A stretch of 64,000 bases of DNA from Oceanicaulis sp. (GTDB lineage Bacteria > Pseudomonadota > Alphaproteobacteria > Caulobacterales > Maricaulaceae). The translations under genes were made by a program, and so were the position numbers. This document shows, piece after piece, positions 45,406 through 54,697 of this stretch; position 1 is the stretch's first letter, and each line of letters starts with the position of its first letter. The notes beneath the pieces are model-generated. The model saw only the letters and a list, made by a program, of their open reading frames with translations. It searched no databases and was not told where the DNA came from. The stretch lies in contig CP157796.1 of NCBI GenBank assembly GCA_040112665.1, positions 2,877,501-2,941,500 on the forward strand, written 5' to 3'.

Positions 45406-46584
45406 ATGGACGACGCCGTCATGCGGGCGCTGAAAGCCCACCTGGCCAGCGCCGATCATATCGACGTGAGCCGCTACCAGTTCGTCAATATGGACGCGGT
45501 GCGGGCTGCGGCGGGAGAGCTCTGGCCGGATGTCCGCCAGCGGGTCTTCCTCGCAGCGCGGTCCATTATCGAACGCCGGCTGGCTGAAGCAGACCTGGTC
45601 ATCCAGTGCGCGACCGGCTTTCTGGTCATCTTCAAGGCGCTTTCCGGGGCTGCGGCGGACCAGACCACCGCCCGTATCCGCGAAGACCTCGAACGCTTCT
45701 TTCTCGGCGAAAAATTCGCCGAGCTGCTGCGCGTGGAAGCCACGAGCGAGAAACTGACCCCGGCCGAATTCGAGGCTGCGCTGGCCGCCGCCGGGGGCGT
45801 CGACGAAAGCGCCCCGCCTGCGAGCCCGAAGCCGCCAGACCCCGGGAAACCGGCCCCGGCCGCGCTCGGCGGGCTGAGCTTCCTGCCGGCCTGGGACGTG
45901 CGCCGCGAAGCGGCGGCGAGCTATTTCGCCGATCCGCGGCTGGTGACCGAATCCGGCGCACCGGACGCCGCAGAAACGGCCGCAGTGCTCAAGCGCCCCG
46001 ACGACCGGCTCGCGTTCGATCTCGCCGTTCTGGAGCGTGCAGCCGCAGCCCTGAAGAGCGCGCTCAGCCACGGCGCGCGCTGCGCGATCATCGTGCCCGC
46101 AGGCTACGCCGCGCTGGGCTTCAGCCGCACACGGTCGAGCTATGTCACAGCGCTGGCCGCCCTGCCCCGCGATCTCCGCCAGCTCGTCTGGGTGAAGCTT
46201 GTCGGCGCGCCAGCCGACGCACCGGGCGCGGCGATGGCCGAGACCGGCCGCATCGTGCTGGCCCACACCCCGCACCTGTTCGTTCAGGCCGACCTCAAGG
46301 CGCTCACTCTGGAGCGGTATCTGCAGACCGGCGCGAGCTTCATCGGCGCGAGTTTTCCGAAAAAGCTCACCGAGGCGGCGCGCTCCGATCTCGACGGCTT
46401 TCTCGCCCGCGCAGGCCGCGCCGGCGCGCCGGTCTGGTTCGACGGTGTGGACGATTGGGACCGGCTGCGCACAGCCTCGAAAACCCCCGCCAAGCTTCTG
46501 GCGGGCGCTGCGATAGGCCGTCTCGACGCCCCCGCCGCGCCTTACCGCATCACCCGCACGAAGCTTTTATCCAAAGCCGCCTGA
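45406..46584 (+). CDS. Protein of unknown function
   Basis: A 392-residue soluble protein. I do not recognise a family. Residues 1-115 are helical (VRAAAGELWPDVRQRVFLAARSI), 115-180 have a proline-rich linker (PPASPKPPDPGKPAPAA), and 185-390 look like an alpha/beta domain with alternating hydrophobic strands (CAIIVPAGYAALGFSRTR, DLRQLVWVKLVG, GASFIGASFPKKL, APVWFDGVDDWDRL). The second part could be a degenerate TIM-barrel-like domain, perhaps EAL-like, but no metal or active-site residues were found. The start ATG follows GGAG. Confidence 0.7.
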   Translation: MDDAVMRALKAHLASADHIDVSRYQFVNMDAVRAAAGELWPDVRQRVFLAARSIIERRLAEADLVIQCATGFLVIFKALSGAAADQTTARIREDLERFFLGEKFAELLRVEATSEKLTPAEFEAALAAAGGVDESAPPASPKPPDPGKPAPAALGGLSFLPAWDVRREAAASYFADPRLVTESGAPDAAETAAVLKRPDDRLAFDLAVLERAAAALKSALSHGARCAIIVPAGYAALGFSRTRSSYVTALAALPRDLRQLVWVKLVGAPADAPGAAMAETGRIVLAHTPHLFVQADLKALTLERYLQTGASFIGASFPKKLTEAARSDLDGFLARAGRAGAPVWFDGVDDWDRLRTASKTPAKLLAGAAIGRLDAPAAPYRITRTKLLSKAA

Positions 46585-46651
46585 GCCCGCGCTTGCCGGA
46601 GCGCGCATGGCCGCCCTACCCTTCCTGGAACTTTAGAACCGGGGAGACCTC

Positions 46652-48679
46652 ATGATCCTGACCACAGCCCTGGCCGGCGCGCTCGCCGCCGCCCAGCCCG
46701 CCGCAGGCGGCCCGCTCCAGTTCGCCGACGTGTTCGGCCTGGAGATGGCGGCCGATCCGCAGATCAGCCCGAACGGCGAAACCATCGCCTATGTCCGCCG
46801 GTCGAACGACATCATGACCGACCGGACCCGGCAGGCGGTCTGGGTGATCGATTTCGACGGGGGCGATCATCGCCCGCTGGCCGCCGGATCGGCGAATTAC
46901 TCGAGCCCCGCCTGGGCGCCGGGCTCGGACAAGGTCGCGGTGGTGGCGTCCGAAGATGGCGAAACCCGGCTCGAGGTGGTCTGGCCCGCGACCGGGCGCT
47001 CGGCGCGGCTCGCCACCCTGCCTTTCGGACCGGGCGGGCTGACCTGGTCGCCGGACGGGCGGTTCCTGGCCTTCACCCTGTTTACGCCCGCGCCGGGTCC
47101 GCAGGTCGATATCGGCCTGCCGCCCAAGCCTCCGGGCGCGGAATGGGCCGACCCTGCGATCGTCGACGAGACGACGCGGTACGAATTCGACGGCGTCGGC
47201 GAAATTCCTGACGGCGTCAGTCAGATCTACGTGATCAGCGCCGAGGGCGGCGCGCCCCGCAAGCTGACCGAGTTCGAGTCAGGCTCGGTCTCGGGCCTGG
47301 AATGGACGCCGGACGGCTCGGAAATCTTCTTCTCCTGGGGCGGCCGGACCGAGGACGGGTTCGACTTCCGCACGTCCGACATCTGGGCTGTGGGTCTTAG
47401 CGGCGGCGCCCCGCGCCAGATCACCGATTTCCCCGGTCCCGAAGGCAGCCCGGCGATCTCTCCGGACGGCCGGCGGCTCGCCTTCCTCGGCGAGGAGGCG
47501 CGCGAGGAGAGCCATATCGACACCAATCTCTACGTCATGGACATGGCCGGCGGCGCGCCCGAACAGCTGCTCGCCGATCTCGATCGCGGCATCGACCAGA
47601 TCGCCTGGGCGTCGGATCGCGCGCTCTTCGTGCGCTATGACGATCGAGGCCGCACGATGCTGGCGCAGGCCGATCTGCGCGGCGGGCTGGACGTGATCAC
47701 CGATGCGATCGGCGGCACGACCTTCGGCCGCCCCTACACGTCGGGCTCGTTCTCGGCGTCTGAGAACGGCCGCTGGGCGGCGACGCTGGCGAGCGCGACC
47801 GATCTCGCCGACGTGGGCGCCGGCACGCGCCGCGGCGGGCGTGAGCTCACCGATCTGAACGCCGACGTGCTGGGCCTGCGCGATCTGGCCGAGGTCGAGC
47901 GCTTCACCTGGGAAAGCAGCGCGGACGGTCAGGAAATCCAAGGCTGGATCGCCTATCCGCCGGACTTCGATCCTAACGAGACCTACCCGATGATCCTCGA
48001 GATCCATGGCGGGCCGCACACCGCCTACGGGCCGCAATTCTCCGGCGAGGTCCAGCTCTTCGCCGCCGCGGGCTATGTCGTGCTCTACACCAACCCGCGT
48101 GGTTCGACGTCGTACGGCGAGGCCTTCGCGAACGAGATCGACAAGAACTATCCCGGCCAGGACGTCGACGATCTTCTCTCCGGCGTCGACGCGCTCGTCG
48201 CGCGCGGCTTCGTCGATCCCGAGCGGCTGTTTGTGACCGGCGGGTCGGGCGGCGGGGTGCTGACCGCCCAGCTCATCGGCGTGGCGCCGGACAAGTTCGC
48301 CGCGGCCGCCGTGGGCAAGCCGGTGATCAACTGGACGAGCTTCGCGCTCGCCGCCGATATCGGCCCGACCATCTACCGCTACTGGTTCGGAGTCACCCCG
48401 TGGGAGGATCCCGATCAGTACTGGCGGCGCAGCCCGCTTTCCCTGGTCGGAAACGTCGAGACCCCGACGCTGGTGTTCGTCGGCGCGGAGGATCGCCGTA
48501 CGCCGGTCTTCGAAGCCGAGCAGTACTACAACGCCCTGCAGATCAGGGGCGTGGAAAGCCGGCTCGTACGCATTCCGGGGACCTATCACGGCATCGCGGA
48601 TTCGCGGCCCTCGCGCCTTCTGCAGAAGGCCGGGCACATCCTCGCCTGGTTCGAAGCGTACGATCCGGGCGCTGAATAG
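46652..48679 (+). CDS. S9 family peptidase (prolyl-oligopeptidase/acylaminoacyl-peptidase type)
   Basis: A 675-residue secreted serine peptidase. A short signal peptide (residues 1-19, TTALAGALAAAQP) is followed by a seven-bladed beta-propeller (WD40-like PD40 repeats such as LTWSPDGRFLAF and ISPDGRRLAFLGEE) and the C-terminal alpha/beta-hydrolase. The catalytic triad is the Ser of VTGGSGGG, the Asp of VGAEDRRTPV and the His of IPGTYHGI. It would cut peptides after proline or remove N-blocked residues in the periplasm. It starts 67 bases after the unknown gene, and a strong terminator follows. Confidence 0.93.
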   Translation: MILTTALAGALAAAQPAAGGPLQFADVFGLEMAADPQISPNGETIAYVRRSNDIMTDRTRQAVWVIDFDGGDHRPLAAGSANYSSPAWAPGSDKVAVVASEDGETRLEVVWPATGRSARLATLPFGPGGLTWSPDGRFLAFTLFTPAPGPQVDIGLPPKPPGAEWADPAIVDETTRYEFDGVGEIPDGVSQIYVISAEGGAPRKLTEFESGSVSGLEWTPDGSEIFFSWGGRTEDGFDFRTSDIWAVGLSGGAPRQITDFPGPEGSPAISPDGRRLAFLGEEAREESHIDTNLYVMDMAGGAPEQLLADLDRGIDQIAWASDRALFVRYDDRGRTMLAQADLRGGLDVITDAIGGTTFGRPYTSGSFSASENGRWAATLASATDLADVGAGTRRGGRELTDLNADVLGLRDLAEVERFTWESSADGQEIQGWIAYPPDFDPNETYPMILEIHGGPHTAYGPQFSGEVQLFAAAGYVVLYTNPRGSTSYGEAFANEIDKNYPGQDVDDLLSGVDALVARGFVDPERLFVTGGSGGGVLTAQLIGVAPDKFAAAAVGKPVINWTSFALAADIGPTIYRYWFGVTPWEDPDQYWRRSPLSLVGNVETPTLVFVGAEDRRTPVFEAEQYYNALQIRGVESRLVRIPGTYHGIADSRPSRLLQKAGHILAWFEAYDPGAE

Positions 48680-48700
48680 CGACACGGTCCGGAGCTGAAC

Positions 48701-48735
48701 GGCGCCGCGCTCCGCCGGGGGCGCGGCGCCTTTTT
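48701..48735 (+). terminator. Rho-independent terminator after the S9 peptidase gene
   Basis: GGCGCCGCGC, ten-base loop, GCGCGGCGCC and then five T's. Confidence 0.9.
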
Positions 48736-48875
48736 ATTTGCTCTGCGACACCCATATGACAGGGAGACGTTCGAGGGGTCGCGCGCCTGACGCAAATCGG
48801 CTATATCGCGCCGCAGCAATTTCACCGACGGGCCGCGCCTGCCGCTTCAAACCGGGCGCGCCGCAGGAGATCACG

Positions 48876-49262
48876 ATGCAGCTGACCATGATGAAGGCCA
48901 AGCTTCACCGCGCCTCGGTGACCCAGGCCGATCTGCACTATGAGGGCTCGATCTCCATCGACGCCGATCTGCTGGAAGCCGCCGGCATTCTGGTGAACGA
49001 GCAGGTCGACGTGCTCAACATCAACAATGGCGAGCGCTTCACCACCTACGCCATTCCCGCTCCGCGCGGCTCGAAGACCTTCGGGATCAACGGCGCCGCC
49101 GCGCGTCTGGCCCAGCCCGGCGACCGGATCATCGTCGTGAGCTACGCCATGATGGACGCCGAGGCCGCCCGCGTGTGGGAGCCCACCGTCGTGCTGCTGG
49201 ACGCCGACAATCAGGTCACCGAAGTCTCGGGCCGCTCGGGCCGGAAGATGGACGCGGCCTAG
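48876..49262 (+). CDS. panD: Aspartate 1-decarboxylase
   Basis: A 128-residue precursor of the pyruvoyl enzyme that makes beta-alanine for pantothenate and CoA. The self-cleavage site is Gly24-Ser25 in HYEGSIS, with Lys9 and the [11 protein letters not shown] block. Later blocks include [15 protein letters not shown] and [15 protein letters not shown] [11 protein letters not shown]. Length equals the family. A frame continues to 48738 but the start at 48876 matches [17 protein letters not shown] and has AGGAGA before it. Terminators lie on both sides. Confidence 0.96.
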   Translation: MQLTMMKAKLHRASVTQADLHYEGSISIDADLLEAAGILVNEQVDVLNINNGERFTTYAIPAPRGSKTFGINGAAARLAQPGDRIIVVSYAMMDAEAARVWEPTVVLLDADNQVTEVSGRSGRKMDAA

Positions 49263-49288
49263 CCTGGTCGATTACACCCGAAAAAAGA

Positions 49289-49316
49289 AACCCCGGCGCG
49301 GCGCGCCGGGGTTTTT
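49289..49316. terminator. Bidirectional terminator after panD
   Basis: AACCCCGGCGC pairs with GCGCCGGGGTT; TTTTTT on the right and AAAAAAG on the left serve panD and the leftward acyl-CoA dehydrogenase. Confidence 0.9.
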
Positions 49317-49336
49317 TGTTTGATCTGCTCAGGCGC

Positions 49337-50557
49337 TTATTCCGCTGCATTGAGCCAGCGCTTGGCTTCGAGCCGGGAGATCGTGCGTTCGTGCACCTCG
49401 TCCGGGCCGTCGGCGAGCCTGAGCGTGCGGATGCCGGCGTAGGACGCCGCCAGCGGGAAGTCGTCTGAGACCCCGCCGCCGCCATGGACCTGGATGGCGT
49501 CGTCGATGACCTGAAGGGCGACACGCGGCGCGGCGACCTTGATCATCGCGATCTCGCCGCGGGCGGCCTTGTTGCCCACCGTGTCCATCATCCAGGCGGC
49601 CTTCAGCGTCAGAAGGCGGGCCATCTCGATATCGATGCGGGCACGCGCGATCCGGTGCTCCCACACCGAGTGCTTGATGACCGGCTTGCCGAAGGCTTCC
49701 CGGCTCATGGCGCGCTTGACCAGCAGCTCCAGCGCGCGCTCGGCGGCGCCGATCGTGCGCATGCAGTGATGGATGCGGCCCGGGCCGAGGCGGCCTTGCG
49801 CGATCTCGAACCCGCGGCCTTCGCCCAGAAGCATGTTCGAGGCGGGCACGCGCACGTTCTCGAGCTTCACTTCCATATGCCCGTGCGGCGCGTCGTCATA
49901 ACCGAAGACCGGCAGGTGACGTTCGATGGTCACCCCCTCGGCGTCCGCAGGCACCAGAATCATTGACTGCTGGCGGTAGGTCTCCGCCTCAGGATCGGTC
50001 TTGCCCATCAGGATGAAGACCTTGCAGCGCGGATCGCCCGCGCCCGAGCTCCACCATTTGCGCCCGTTGATCACGTACTCCTCGCCCTCGCGCCGGATCG
50101 AGCACTCGATATTCGTCGCGTCGGAACTCGCCACGGCCGGCTCGGTCATCAGGAAGGCGGAGCGGATCTCGCCTTCCAGGAGCGGCTTGAGCCATTTTTT
50201 CTGCTGTTCGGGCGTGCCGTAGCGGGTGAGCACTTCCATGTTGCCGGTGTCCGGCGCGGCGCAGTTGAACACCTCGCTGGCCCAGACCACCCGGCCCATC
50301 TCCTCGGCCAGCGGGGCGTAGTCGGCGTTGTTCAGGCCCGCGCCTTCTTCGGAGTCGGGCAGGAACAGGTTCCACAGCCCCTCGGCTTTGGCCTTGGCTT
50401 TCAGCTCCTCGATGATCGGCAGGACCTGCCAGCGGTTCTGCCCGAAGCCCTTGAGCTGGTCGTGATAGGTCTTCTCGTTGGGGTAGACGTGCGCGTCCAT
50501 GAAGGCGCGCACGCGAGCGAGATAGTCCTTGCACAGGTCCGAGTATTCGAAGTTCAT
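49337..50557 (-). CDS. Acyl-CoA dehydrogenase family protein
   Basis: A 406-residue flavoenzyme of the medium-chain-like acyl-CoA dehydrogenase family. The FAD/substrate region is seen at ITGRKWW-like [41 protein letters not shown] and [17 protein letters not shown]; the C-terminal [26 protein letters not shown] is the usual helical end with the FAD contact. The FAD-fold start [20 protein letters not shown] is of the large-protein group near long-chain ACADs. Acyl chain length is unknown. It is convergent with panD. Confidence 0.93.
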   Translation of the reverse strand: MNFEYSDLCKDYLARVRAFMDAHVYPNEKTYHDQLKGFGQNRWQVLPIIEELKAKAKAEGLWNLFLPDSEEGAGLNNADYAPLAEEMGRVVWASEVFNCAAPDTGNMEVLTRYGTPEQQKKWLKPLLEGEIRSAFLMTEPAVASSDATNIECSIRREGEEYVINGRKWWSSGAGDPRCKVFILMGKTDPEAETYRQQSMILVPADAEGVTIERHLPVFGYDDAPHGHMEVKLENVRVPASNMLLGEGRGFEIAQGRLGPGRIHHCMRTIGAAERALELLVKRAMSREAFGKPVIKHSVWEHRIARARIDIEMARLLTLKAAWMMDTVGNKAARGEIAMIKVAAPRVALQVIDDAIQVHGGGGVSDDFPLAASYAGIRTLRLADGPDEVHERTISRLEAKRWLNAAE

Positions 50558-50622
50558 GGCCGGATCGGTCCTCCCTGATTTTTCGCCAGCATAACCATCC
50601 GTACGGAAAATCCACCCGCGAC

Positions 50623-51366
50623 ATGACGACCGCCGGCTTTCTCATCGCAGTCGCGTTCACCGCCGCGCTGTCGGCGATGTTCGGCATGGCCGGCGGGCTG
50701 GTGCTGATGGGGGTGCTGGCCGCGCTTTATCCGGTCAGCGCCGCGATGGTCACGCACGGCGTGGTGCAGTCGGTCTCCAACGGCTGGCGCGGGGCTCTGC
50801 TGCGGCGCTGGGTGATCTGGCGGGCGGTGGGCCTGTTCGTCATCGGCAGCGTCCTGGCGGCGGGCGGGCTCGCGCTGGTCAGCGTGATTCTGCCCAAGGC
50901 CTGGCTCTTCGTCGCGCTGGGGCTCGTCCCGTTTCTGGTGTGGCTGCCGAAGGACCGCTTCGCGCTCGACGCAAGGCGCACCGCGGACGGGCTCGCAGGC
51001 GGGGTGCTGGTCACCGGGCTGAACGTGGTGGCCGGGGTGTCCGGCCCGCTGCTCGACGTCTTCTTCCAGCAGGTCGAGACCGACCGCCGCGCGATCGTGG
51101 CCACCAAGGCGGTCTGCCAGGTGTTCAGCCACGCGGTGAAGATCGCCAATTACGCCGGCCCTGCGCTGAGCCTCGCGGGCGGCCTCGAGGGCGGCCCGCC
51201 GCTCTGGGCGCTCGCGCTCGCCGTGCCGGTGTCGATCCTGGGCACGACGCTCGGCGCGCGCCTGCTCGATCAGATGAGCGACGCGAACTTCCGCCGCTGG
51301 ACCAAATGGATCGTGACCGCGATCGGGCTGGTCTATCTGGCGCGCGGGATCGCGCTTCTCGTCTAG
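50623..51366 (+). CDS. TauE/SafE family sulfite or taurine exporter-like protein
   Basis: A 247-residue membrane protein with about eight helices, matching TauE/SafE. The two inverted repeats of the family begin at [20 protein letters not shown] and [20 protein letters not shown]. The usual substrates are anions such as sulfite or sulfoacetate. The ATG is 65 bases from the divergent acyl-CoA dehydrogenase start. The stop TAG overlaps the convergent xth gene by four bases (CTAG). Confidence 0.88.
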   Translation: MTTAGFLIAVAFTAALSAMFGMAGGLVLMGVLAALYPVSAAMVTHGVVQSVSNGWRGALLRRWVIWRAVGLFVIGSVLAAGGLALVSVILPKAWLFVALGLVPFLVWLPKDRFALDARRTADGLAGGVLVTGLNVVAGVSGPLLDVFFQQVETDRRAIVATKAVCQVFSHAVKIANYAGPALSLAGGLEGGPPLWALALAVPVSILGTTLGARLLDQMSDANFRRWTKWIVTAIGLVYLARGIALLV

Positions 51367-52154
51367 AGCCTGAACCGCCCCACGATCGGGGTGTGGTCGG
51401 ACGCCTTCTCCTTGCCGCGCGGCTCGCGGTCGATCTCGACGCCTTCCAGCCTGTCGGCCGCCTGCGGGCTCATGAGCAGGTGATCGATGCGGATGCCGTG
51501 GTTTTTCGGCCAGGCGCCGGCCTGATAGTCCCAGAACGTATACTGATGCGCGCGGCCGTCGGCCTGCTCGAACGCGTCCGCCCAGCCCAGGTGACGGATG
51601 GCGTAGAAGGCGTCCCGGCTCTCTGCTCGGAACAGCGCGTCGGCGGACCAGGCGGCCGGGTCGTACACGTCGGTCTCGCGGGGGATGATGTTGTAGTCTC
51701 CGGCGAGGATCACCGGCTCTTCGTAGGTCAGAAGCTCTGCGGCGTGGTTTTTCAGCCGTGCCATCCAGTCGAGCTTGTAATCGTATTTCGACCCCGGCGC
51801 GGGGTTGCCGTTGGGCAGGTAGATCGAGGCCACGCGCACCGGGCCGCTTTCCGCGCTGATCACCGCTTCGAGATAGCGCGCCTGCGGCTCTTCCTCCCGG
51901 CCGGGGAGCGCGCGGTGGGCGACCTCCTCGATCGGCCGGCGGCTGAGGATCGCCACGCCGTTATAGCTCTTCTGGCCGGCGGTCTCGACGTTATAGCCGA
52001 GCTCTTCGATCTCCAGCCTCGGGAAGGCCTCGTCGACGGTCTTGATCTCCTGAAGGCAGGCGATGTCGGGCGATTTTTCCTTCAGCCAGTCCAGCACGTT
52101 GGGCAGGCGGGCCTTGATCGAGTTGACGTTCCAGGATGCGACGGCGAGAGTCAT
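51363..52154 (-). CDS. xth: Exodeoxyribonuclease III
   Basis: A 263-residue EEP-fold AP endonuclease and 3'-exonuclease in base excision repair. The family blocks are ASWNVNSIKARL, CLQEIK (the Glu metal ligand), YNGVAILSRRP, AGDYNI, RIDHLLMS and SDHTPIV, which give the catalytic Asp, Asn, Asp and His. The start ATG at 52154 opens the conserved MTLAVASWNVNSI; a longer frame to 52232 overlaps the small gene on the other strand and is rejected. Convergent overlap with the TauE gene. Confidence 0.95.
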   Translation of the reverse strand: MTLAVASWNVNSIKARLPNVLDWLKEKSPDIACLQEIKTVDEAFPRLEIEELGYNVETAGQKSYNGVAILSRRPIEEVAHRALPGREEEPQARYLEAVISAESGPVRVASIYLPNGNPAPGSKYDYKLDWMARLKNHAAELLTYEEPVILAGDYNIIPRETDVYDPAAWSADALFRAESRDAFYAIRHLGWADAFEQADGRAHQYTFWDYQAGAWPKNHGIRIDHLLMSPQAADRLEGVEIDREPRGKEKASDHTPIVGRFRL

Positions 52155-52188
52155 GGTTAACGGCAGATCCAATCGAGCGGAGGGGACT

Positions 52189-52593
52189 ATGGCGGACGTC
52201 GAGGCGGGGCCGGACGAAGCGCCCGAACCCAAGCGCTACACGTTTTGGAGCTGGCTGGCCATGCTGGCGGCGAGCGCGGTGGCGCTTACCGTCGGCTTTT
52301 TCTCGATGGGGCTGTGGCTCCCGAACATGATGACCTTCGCCGGCGCGCAGGCGTCAGGCGCCGAGCCGAACGCCGCATACTGGACGGTCTTCACCTTCAT
52401 GAGCGCAGGGCCGGCCTGCGCCGCGATCGGCTTTGTCGGCGGCTGGATCGCCTTCACCCTGTTCCGGGCGCCCAAGACCGGCGCCAAGCTCGCCTTCTAC
52501 CTGCCGGTGGTGTGGACCGTGGCGCTCTTCGCCTGGCTCGCACTCGTCACCGCCCTGCCCTTTTGCGAGGACAGCCTGACCTGCGGGCTTTGA
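52189..52593 (+). CDS. Small membrane protein of unknown function
   Basis: A 134-residue protein, likely with three membrane helices (about residues 24-45, 65-88 and 105-124), a cytoplasmic N-terminus rich in acidic residues, and two Cys in the last ten residues (FCEDSLTCGL). Start ATG 52189 after CGGAGGGGACT. I know no family. The gene is divergent from xth with 34 bases between starts. Confidence 0.68.
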   Translation: MADVEAGPDEAPEPKRYTFWSWLAMLAASAVALTVGFFSMGLWLPNMMTFAGAQASGAEPNAAYWTVFTFMSAGPACAAIGFVGGWIAFTLFRAPKTGAKLAFYLPVVWTVALFAWLALVTALPFCEDSLTCGL

Positions 52594-52606
52594 CGGTGGT
52601 CGGGGC

Positions 52607-53395
52607 CTAAAGCGCCGTCCAGCGATCGCGCATGCCCAGCTGGCGGAACACCTCGGCCCAGTAGGCGCGCAGCACGGTTTCCTGATCGCGCTCCCAGCCC
52701 CGCCGGGGAATGAGGTGGATCTCGATGGTCACGCCGTAGAGCGCGTCGCCGTATTCCGCCTCGACCGCAGCGGCGACGCTGCGCGGATCGGGCAGCCGGG
52801 TCGCGAGATCGCCGCGCGCACGGCCGTAGACCGTGAACAGGCGTGAGTTCTGCAGCATGTCGGAAACCAGGATCACCGTGCGGCCCGGCGTGTCGCGGTC
52901 GAAATCGTCCTCGACGGCCAGGCGCGCCAGCGCCTCCACGATGGGGCTCGCCGGGCTTTCCTTGGGCTCGACGAGGTCCGCGAGCGCGTCCTGCAGCGGC
53001 GCTTCGAACAGGGCCTGATAGCGCGCTTCGACGCGCTGGGGGTTGCGGTAAAGCGGATTGATCTGCTCGCCCCGGCCCGGATTGCACAGCGCGAAGCCGT
53101 TGGTGTTGATCAGCTCGCCGCGTGCGTCGAGTTCGTACAGAGAGAGCTTCTCGCTGATCCGCAGCCGGTCGCGCGCGTCGAGCACAAGCGCCTCGATCTC
53201 CTCGGCCTGCTCGGGCGTGTAGAAGTCGGTCTTGTCGATGACCAGCGCCATGTGCGGCGGGGTGTCGCCGGCCAGGCACAGCGTGTCTGGATCGTATTCC
53301 TCGGGCTGGAGCACGAGGGCGGCGTAGCTGATCGCGCCGAGCACGCCGAGCACGATCAGGATGTTGAAAACGCCGAGTACGTCCTTGCTGCGCAT
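52607..53395 (-). CDS. Single-pass membrane protein with a vWA-like domain
   Basis: A 262-residue protein with one N-terminal membrane helix (residues about 9-29) and a periplasmic or cytoplasmic domain that begins MALVIDKTDFYTPEQ, a beta-strand followed by D-x-(T/S)-D like the MIDAS start of von Willebrand A domains, and continues with VILVSDMLQNSRLFTVYG, a second strand with Ser-Asp. NPLYRNPQRVEARYQALFE and ASPIVEALARLA are other conserved-looking blocks. The metal site is incomplete by eye. It is read after a four-helix membrane gene with a hairpin between. I do not know its job. Confidence 0.65.
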   Translation of the reverse strand: MRSKDVLGVFNILIVLGVLGAISYAALVLQPEEYDPDTLCLAGDTPPHMALVIDKTDFYTPEQAEEIEALVLDARDRLRISEKLSLYELDARGELINTNGFALCNPGRGEQINPLYRNPQRVEARYQALFEAPLQDALADLVEPKESPASPIVEALARLAVEDDFDRDTPGRTVILVSDMLQNSRLFTVYGRARGDLATRLPDPRSVAAAVEAEYGDALYGVTIEIHLIPRRGWERDQETVLRAYWAEVFRQLGMRDRWTAL

Positions 53396-53426
53396 GTGAT
53401 CCCCTCTCTCACCGCTTGCAACGCGT

Positions 53427-53452
53427 CCGGGGCCGGTTCGCTCCGGCCCCGG
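53427..53452 (-). other. Intercistronic hairpin
   Basis: CCGGGGCCGG and CCGGCCCCGG, 10 bp, around TTCGCT, in the gap between the two unknown genes. No U-run follows on the minus strand, so it is more likely an RNA-stability or translation element than a terminator. Confidence 0.5.
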
Positions 53453-53460
53453 TGGTCAGT

Positions 53461-54471
53461 CTAGACCCGCGGCGGGGGTTCTGAGGAGTAGGGTTCCTCG
53501 TCCCGGCGCGCGCCGGGCTCTCCGCGATGGCGGGCGCGGGCGTGCGCGGCGGTCGCATCCTCGACCTCTTCGGCGAACAGGTCGTCGATGCGGTGCTTGA
53601 GATCGATCGCCCGGCGGCGCGTGGAGCGCGGATCGGTCGGATCCTCCTCGCCGTCCGCGACGCGCTGGGGCGGGGGCAGCTGCTTCAGGACCGCGGCGAG
53701 ATAGGAGCTCGCGTTGATCAGGCGGCGATGCGCCGCGCCGTAGCCGATCAGACGATCATCGAAGGTCGCGCCCTTGAAAGCGGCGATGATCGCGAACGTC
53801 ACGCCCAGGATGAAGAGCAGCAGAGCCTCGAGCGTCTCAAACGCGCCGAAGGTCAGCGCACGGGTCACCGGCGCCAGCATTTCGCCGGTCTCGCTCGTCC
53901 CGCCCAGCGCGAGCGCGGCCGCGTTGATCTCCAGAAGGTCGCGATAGTGTGCGGCCGTGAAGTTCAGGAACACGATCGCGATCGCGGTTGCGGGCACGAA
54001 CAGCGCCGCGGCGGCGAAAGAGAAGGGACGGTGCGGGTTCTGCAGCATCCTCAGGCCCAGGAAGCCGATCACGAAGAAGCTGGCGACGACGTTCGCCGCG
54101 GCCACGGTGATCGCCTGGATCCAGCCGCCGAGCAGGCCGAGATCGGAGCCCTTGGAGAAGAAGTACGCGTTCGCCAGGCCCTCGAACAGGATCAGACCCG
54201 CCAGGATGGAGAAGGTCATGATGTGGCTGTCGGGATAGGCCGGCGCACGGCGGATCGGCTGAACGCCGGTGTCCTCGCCGAAACGAGAGCCGCGCGTGTC
54301 GCGGAAATTCAGATAGGCCGAGTAGGCCGACGCTGCGCGCTGATACGCGTAGGTCAGCCGGTCGGAGATCTGGTGTGCTTTCTGTTCGACCTTGTCGTCC
54401 AAATCGCCCCCCGAAAGCAGATCGCGGTTGCTCATCGGGCTGCGGCGCTTGGTCTGGATGTGATCGTCCAT
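53461..54471 (-). CDS. Four-helix membrane protein of unknown function
   Basis: A 336-residue protein. Helices are at about residues 83-105, 120-142, 150-172 and 215-235, with a hydrophilic N-terminus (KVEQKAHQISDRLTYAYQRAA) and a charged C-terminal tail containing DPTDPRSTRRRAIDLKHRIDDL. The C-terminal tail (EEVEDATAAHARARHRGE) may be a coiled coil. It is first in an operon with the vWA-like gene, separated by 65 bases with a hairpin. No recognised family. Confidence 0.7.
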   Translation of the reverse strand: MDDHIQTKRRSPMSNRDLLSGGDLDDKVEQKAHQISDRLTYAYQRAASAYSAYLNFRDTRGSRFGEDTGVQPIRRAPAYPDSHIMTFSILAGLILFEGLANAYFFSKGSDLGLLGGWIQAITVAAANVVASFFVIGFLGLRMLQNPHRPFSFAAAALFVPATAIAIVFLNFTAAHYRDLLEINAAALALGGTSETGEMLAPVTRALTFGAFETLEALLLFILGVTFAIIAAFKGATFDDRLIGYGAAHRRLINASSYLAAVLKQLPPPQRVADGEEDPTDPRSTRRRAIDLKHRIDDLFAEEVEDATAAHARARHRGEPGARRDEEPYSSEPPPRV

Positions 54472-54697
54472 GGCTCGGCCCCTTTTCTTTCACGCCCCAT
54501 ATTAACCAAAACGCGCGCCGCCGTCCCGAGTTTGACCGAAATGAGGTTTTTTCGCCGCATTTCCCGGCCTCAAATCGCCATATTCCGTGGCGCTGCGAAG
54601 CGGGCTGGCCTTTTTCCAGCCTGAATGTTCACCTTTGTGAACGTTAACGAGCCGGGGTGTGAACCCGGCCTGAACGAAGCGAAGCGGGAGGCGGGGC
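54472..54697. other. Divergent control region between the membrane gene and the amidase
   Basis: About 225 bases without a gene. The only clear element is GTTCAC-CTTT-GTGAAC at 54627-54642. The amidase ribosome site GGGAGG is at its right end. Confidence 0.5.
54627..54642. promoter_or_regulatory. Inverted repeat GTTCAC-4-GTGAAC before the amidase
   Basis: Perfect six-base arms around CTTT, ending 55 bases before the GTG start; a second small palindrome (GTTAAC) follows. Likely an operator; the regulator is not adjacent. Confidence 0.45.
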
